From: an uncultured Flavobacteriales bacterium
GTDB lineage: Bacteria > Bacteroidota > Bacteroidia > Flavobacteriales_G > Salibacteraceae
Direction of reading: 5' to 3'
DNA length: 64,000 nt
NCBI GenBank assembly: GCA_913020435.1
Contig: CAJVZZ010000002.1
Span: 1 to 64,000, forward strand
Shown: piece by piece, positions 61,708 through 64,000 of the stretch
How the letters are laid out: each line of letters begins with the position of its first letter
How positions within the stretch are numbered: position 1 is the first letter of the stretch
Program-made: the position numbers and the translations under genes
Notes under the pieces: generated by a model
Databases searched by the model: none
What the model saw: the letters and a program-made list of their open reading frames with translations, nothing else
Told to the model about the DNA's origin: nothing

Positions 61708-62928
61708 ATGATCGCGAAAAAGAATGTAGCAATTATAGGAACCGTTGGGGTTCCTGCCTGTTATGGAGGATTTGAAACCTTAGCAGAGCAACTTATTAGC
61801 AACAACGATGGAAGTCACACCATGACAGTCTATTGCTCAGGAAAAAAATATCCTAAAGCTAAAAGAATGGACACCTATAAGGGAGCTAAATTGAAGTATC
61901 TGCCTCTCGAAGCTAATGGGGTCCAGAGTATTTTGTACGATACATTTTCTATTATTCATGCACTTTTTTTTTCTGACGTATTACTAGTTTTAGGCGTTTC
62001 TGGGGCCTATTTATTTCCGTTCATTCGACTACTAACCAATAAAAAAATCATTGTTTCCATTGATGGTATTGAATGGAAAAGAGACAAATGGAGTCGCTTA
62101 GCTAAATGGTATTTATGGTGGGCTGAAAAAATGGCTGTTAGATATTCTCATCTTGATATCTCAGACAATGAATCCATTCAAGATTATACCGCAATACGTT
62201 ACGGTACTTTAAGCAACATTATCGAATATGGAGCAGACCATGCTTCTAAAGTAAAAATTGCAAGAAGTGATATTAAAACCTATCCCTTTTTAGCAAAGCC
62301 CTATGCATTTAAAGTGTGCCGAATCGAACCGGAAAACAACATTCATATAGTGCTCGATGCTTTTTCTCACTTATCGAAATACACTTTAGTTATGGTCGGA
62401 AATTGGAATAATAGTGACTATGGAATAGAACTTAGAAGACGGTTTGGCAACTACAAAAACATCAATTTACTAAACCCAATTTACGATCAAATTCAACTCG
62501 ACTTATTGCGCTCTAACTGTTTTCTGTATTTACATGGTCACAGCGCTGGTGGCACAAACCCTTCATTAGTAGAGGCAATGTATTTAAGCCTTCCCATTCT
62601 ATCTTTTGGTGTTTCTTACAATAGAACTACAACAGACCATAAGGCATTCTACTTTGAAACTGGAGAAGACATTCAGCAGATTATAAAGACAACCAAATTG
62701 GCAGATTTTAAAAAGCAAGGAAGGTTAATGAAAACCATAGCTGACAATAGGTATACTTGGAAAATAGTATGTGCAAAATATACTTTCCTAGTTAAAAAAG
62801 CACTTGAAATTGACACTAAAAAATCGATTGAGCCTTCGGTAAAGTCAATAAATAAAAATATCCTAAGAAATATTGAACTAAACCACCTCACCCAGCAAAA
62901 TCTACTCTTTCAAAATCCAGCATTATGA
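61708..62928 (+). CDS. DUF1972-type glycosyltransferase (rhamnosyltransferase-like)
   Basis: The 406-residue enzyme begins with the DUF1972 block KNVAIIGTVGVPACYGGFETLAEQL, typical of WchF/CpsT-like transferases that add the second sugar of a repeat unit. It also has VSIDGIEWKRDKWSRLAKWYLWWAEKMAV and a GT4-like C-terminal half (AFKVCRIEPENNIHIVLDAF, HGHSAGGTNPSLVEAMYLSLPILSF). The acceptor and donor cannot be read. Its stop overlaps the next start (ATGA), so the two are translationally coupled, which fits successive steps on the same lipid-linked sugar. Confidence 0.92.
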   Translation: MIAKKNVAIIGTVGVPACYGGFETLAEQLISNNDGSHTMTVYCSGKKYPKAKRMDTYKGAKLKYLPLEANGVQSILYDTFSIIHALFFSDVLLVLGVSGAYLFPFIRLLTNKKIIVSIDGIEWKRDKWSRLAKWYLWWAEKMAVRYSHLDISDNESIQDYTAIRYGTLSNIIEYGADHASKVKIARSDIKTYPFLAKPYAFKVCRIEPENNIHIVLDAFSHLSKYTLVMVGNWNNSDYGIELRRRFGNYKNINLLNPIYDQIQLDLLRSNCFLYLHGHSAGGTNPSLVEAMYLSLPILSFGVSYNRTTTDHKAFYFETGEDIQQIIKTTKLADFKKQGRLMKTIADNRYTWKIVCAKYTFLVKKALEIDTKKSIEPSVKSINKNILRNIELNHLTQQNLLFQNPAL

Positions 62929-64000
62929 AATCACTGCTACTAGAATCTATCATTATTTTCATATCTTCATTTTTGGTTGCAAAAGCGACAATTCCTATAC
63001 TTTCTAAAAGAAGTATTTGGTTAGGATTGATTGACAAACCCAATGCTCGAAAAATTCACAAAAATCCAATTCCACTTATTGGCGGAATAGCAATTCTTAC
63101 TGGGGTTTTATTTGGCCTTATGCTCAGCCAAACAGCACAAGTATTAATAATAAATCATCTCGCAGCAGTTGGCAGCACTCTTGCCATATTCTTGATTGGT
63201 CTTTGGGATGACAGAAGCGCCTTATCACCAAAGATTAGATTGGTAATTCAATGCTCTGCAGCAATTGGAATAAGCCTTTCAGGCATTCGAATAGAATCAC
63301 TTTATGGCATCTTTGGAATAGAAATACTCCCTATTTATATGCAACATTTAATAACTATTGTAATCATTGCAGGAGTAACCAACGCTTTTAACCTTGTTGA
63401 TGGAATAGATGGTTTAGCAGGAAGCTTAGCCCTACTAAACGTTAGCATTTTAGCAATTCTATTTATCATTATCGGGAATTATGGTGCGGCATTTATTTTT
63501 ATTGCTTTTATTGGCGCGCTTATTCCTTTTCTAATGGCTAATAATCATCCGGCAAGAATCTTTATGGGTGATGGTGGATCGATGGTGTTAGGGTTCTTTA
63601 CTGCATTATCTGGAATCTATTTTATTCAGGAAAATACTATTCAGCAAACTGTTCCAGCAAGTTTATCCGTTTTACTTATTTCAGCAATCCTAATTATTCC
63701 TGTTGTAGATGCATTGCGTGTATTTATTGGTCGTTTTGCTAAAGGCAGCTCGATTTTCACACCAGACAAAAGTCACTTACATCATTTAATTCTATATTTT
63801 GGAATCAACCATTTCTTAGTAACTAATAGTATACTATTTATTGAACTATTAATCGTTGGATCTACCATTCTATTATTTCAATTCTACTCTATCACAGCTA
63901 TTTTCATTCTTCTATTTACAGGTCTGATTTTCATTACTAAGATTTTGAAAATCAATGCTTCACTTACCGAATGGCAACAAAAAATGAAAACATTGGAAAA
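62925..64000 (+). CDS. Undecaprenyl-phosphate sugar-1-phosphate transferase, WecA/MraY family (3' end outside window)
   Basis: The frame from ATG 62925 stays open to the end of the window (358 codons). It is a polytopic membrane protein with WecA/MraY motifs: DKPNARKIHKNPIPLIGGIA, GLWDDRSALSPKIRL, NAFNLVDGIDGLAGSL, ARIFMGDGGSMVLGF and the HIHH-like DKSHLHHL. It loads the first sugar phosphate (GlcNAc-1-P or similar) onto undecaprenyl phosphate and so initiates repeat-unit assembly. Overlap with the DUF1972 transferase places both in one pathway. MraY proper is less likely given the glycosyltransferase context. Confidence 0.93.
   Translation, partial: MKSLLLESIIIFISSFLVAKATIPILSKRSIWLGLIDKPNARKIHKNPIPLIGGIAILTGVLFGLMLSQTAQVLIINHLAAVGSTLAIFLIGLWDDRSALSPKIRLVIQCSAAIGISLSGIRIESLYGIFGIEILPIYMQHLITIVIIAGVTNAFNLVDGIDGLAGSLALLNVSILAILFIIIGNYGAAFIFIAFIGALIPFLMANNHPARIFMGDGGSMVLGFFTALSGIYFIQENTIQQTVPASLSVLLISAILIIPVVDALRVFIGRFAKGSSIFTPDKSHLHHLILYFGINHFLVTNSILFIELLIVGSTILLFQFYSITAIFILLFTGLIFITKILKINASLTEWQQKMKTLE

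Overview
The window is AT-rich chromosomal DNA of a member of the Bacteroidota, most likely Flavobacteriales. The evidence is: four large secreted proteins ending in type IX secretion (T9SS) type A sorting tails; two T9SS-linked proteins (a plug-domain protein and PorT); a TonB-dependent receptor with an N-terminal carboxypeptidase-D-like domain; recurring TAnnTTTG -7 promoter elements; and an almost complete lack of Shine-Dalgarno sequences. No species can be named from sequence reading alone.

Layout. 1-7.3 kb is a decaying accessory region. It holds the 3' end of an adhesin-like T9SS cargo with 153-bp repeats, an inverted broken relative of its tail, a small phage-type protein, tRNA-Leu(CAA), and broken esterase and SdpI-like genes among intact lipoproteins. 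7.3-14.2 kb holds a TonB receptor, 2-Cys peroxiredoxin, T9SS plug protein, ApaG and PruA. 14.2-17.5 kb is a 1097-residue BNR-repeat T9SS cargo. 17.7-22.9 kb holds FtsB/DivIC, both methylmalonyl-CoA mutase subunits, YbaB and TerC. 22.9-30.4 kb holds a barrel protein, an atypical thioredoxin-fold protein, YaaA, a 47-residue ORF, a Nudix hydrolase, an Smr protein, RNase P RNA, and a PAS histidine kinase interrupted by two amber codons followed by an intact response regulator. 30.4-40.7 kb holds an M49 peptidase and two large T9SS cargos. 40.8-47.6 kb holds TrxB, a lipoprotein, MeaB, a membrane protein, and aspC-hldE1-ubiE-porT. 47.6-54.1 kb is a MarR-led fatty-acid beta-oxidation operon (fadN-fadA-fadE order) with a four-helix-bundle gene inserted. 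54.1-56.4 kb is another decayed stretch (alpha/beta-hydrolase and nitroreductase remnants) around an intact barrel protein. 56.4-64 kb is the start of a surface-polysaccharide cluster: a kinase/nucleotidyltransferase-like/TMP-kinase-like fusion, a tandem double glycosyltransferase, a DUF1972 glycosyltransferase, and a WecA-type initiating transferase cut by the window end.

How the genes work together. Beta-oxidation (fadNAE), methylmalonyl-CoA mutase with its MeaB chaperone, and PruA describe a heterotroph feeding acyl-CoA, propionyl-CoA and proline carbon into the TCA cycle. The T9SS parts and cargos plus the polysaccharide cluster describe an elaborate cell surface. The observations most worth a second look are the multi-domain kinase fusion opening the polysaccharide cluster, three genes whose -7 box lies 4-5 nt before the start codon (predicted leaderless mRNAs), the kinase with two TAG codons at tryptophan positions, the four-helix-bundle insertion flanked by ACGT-rich repeats, and the number of recognisable gene remnants in the accessory stretches.
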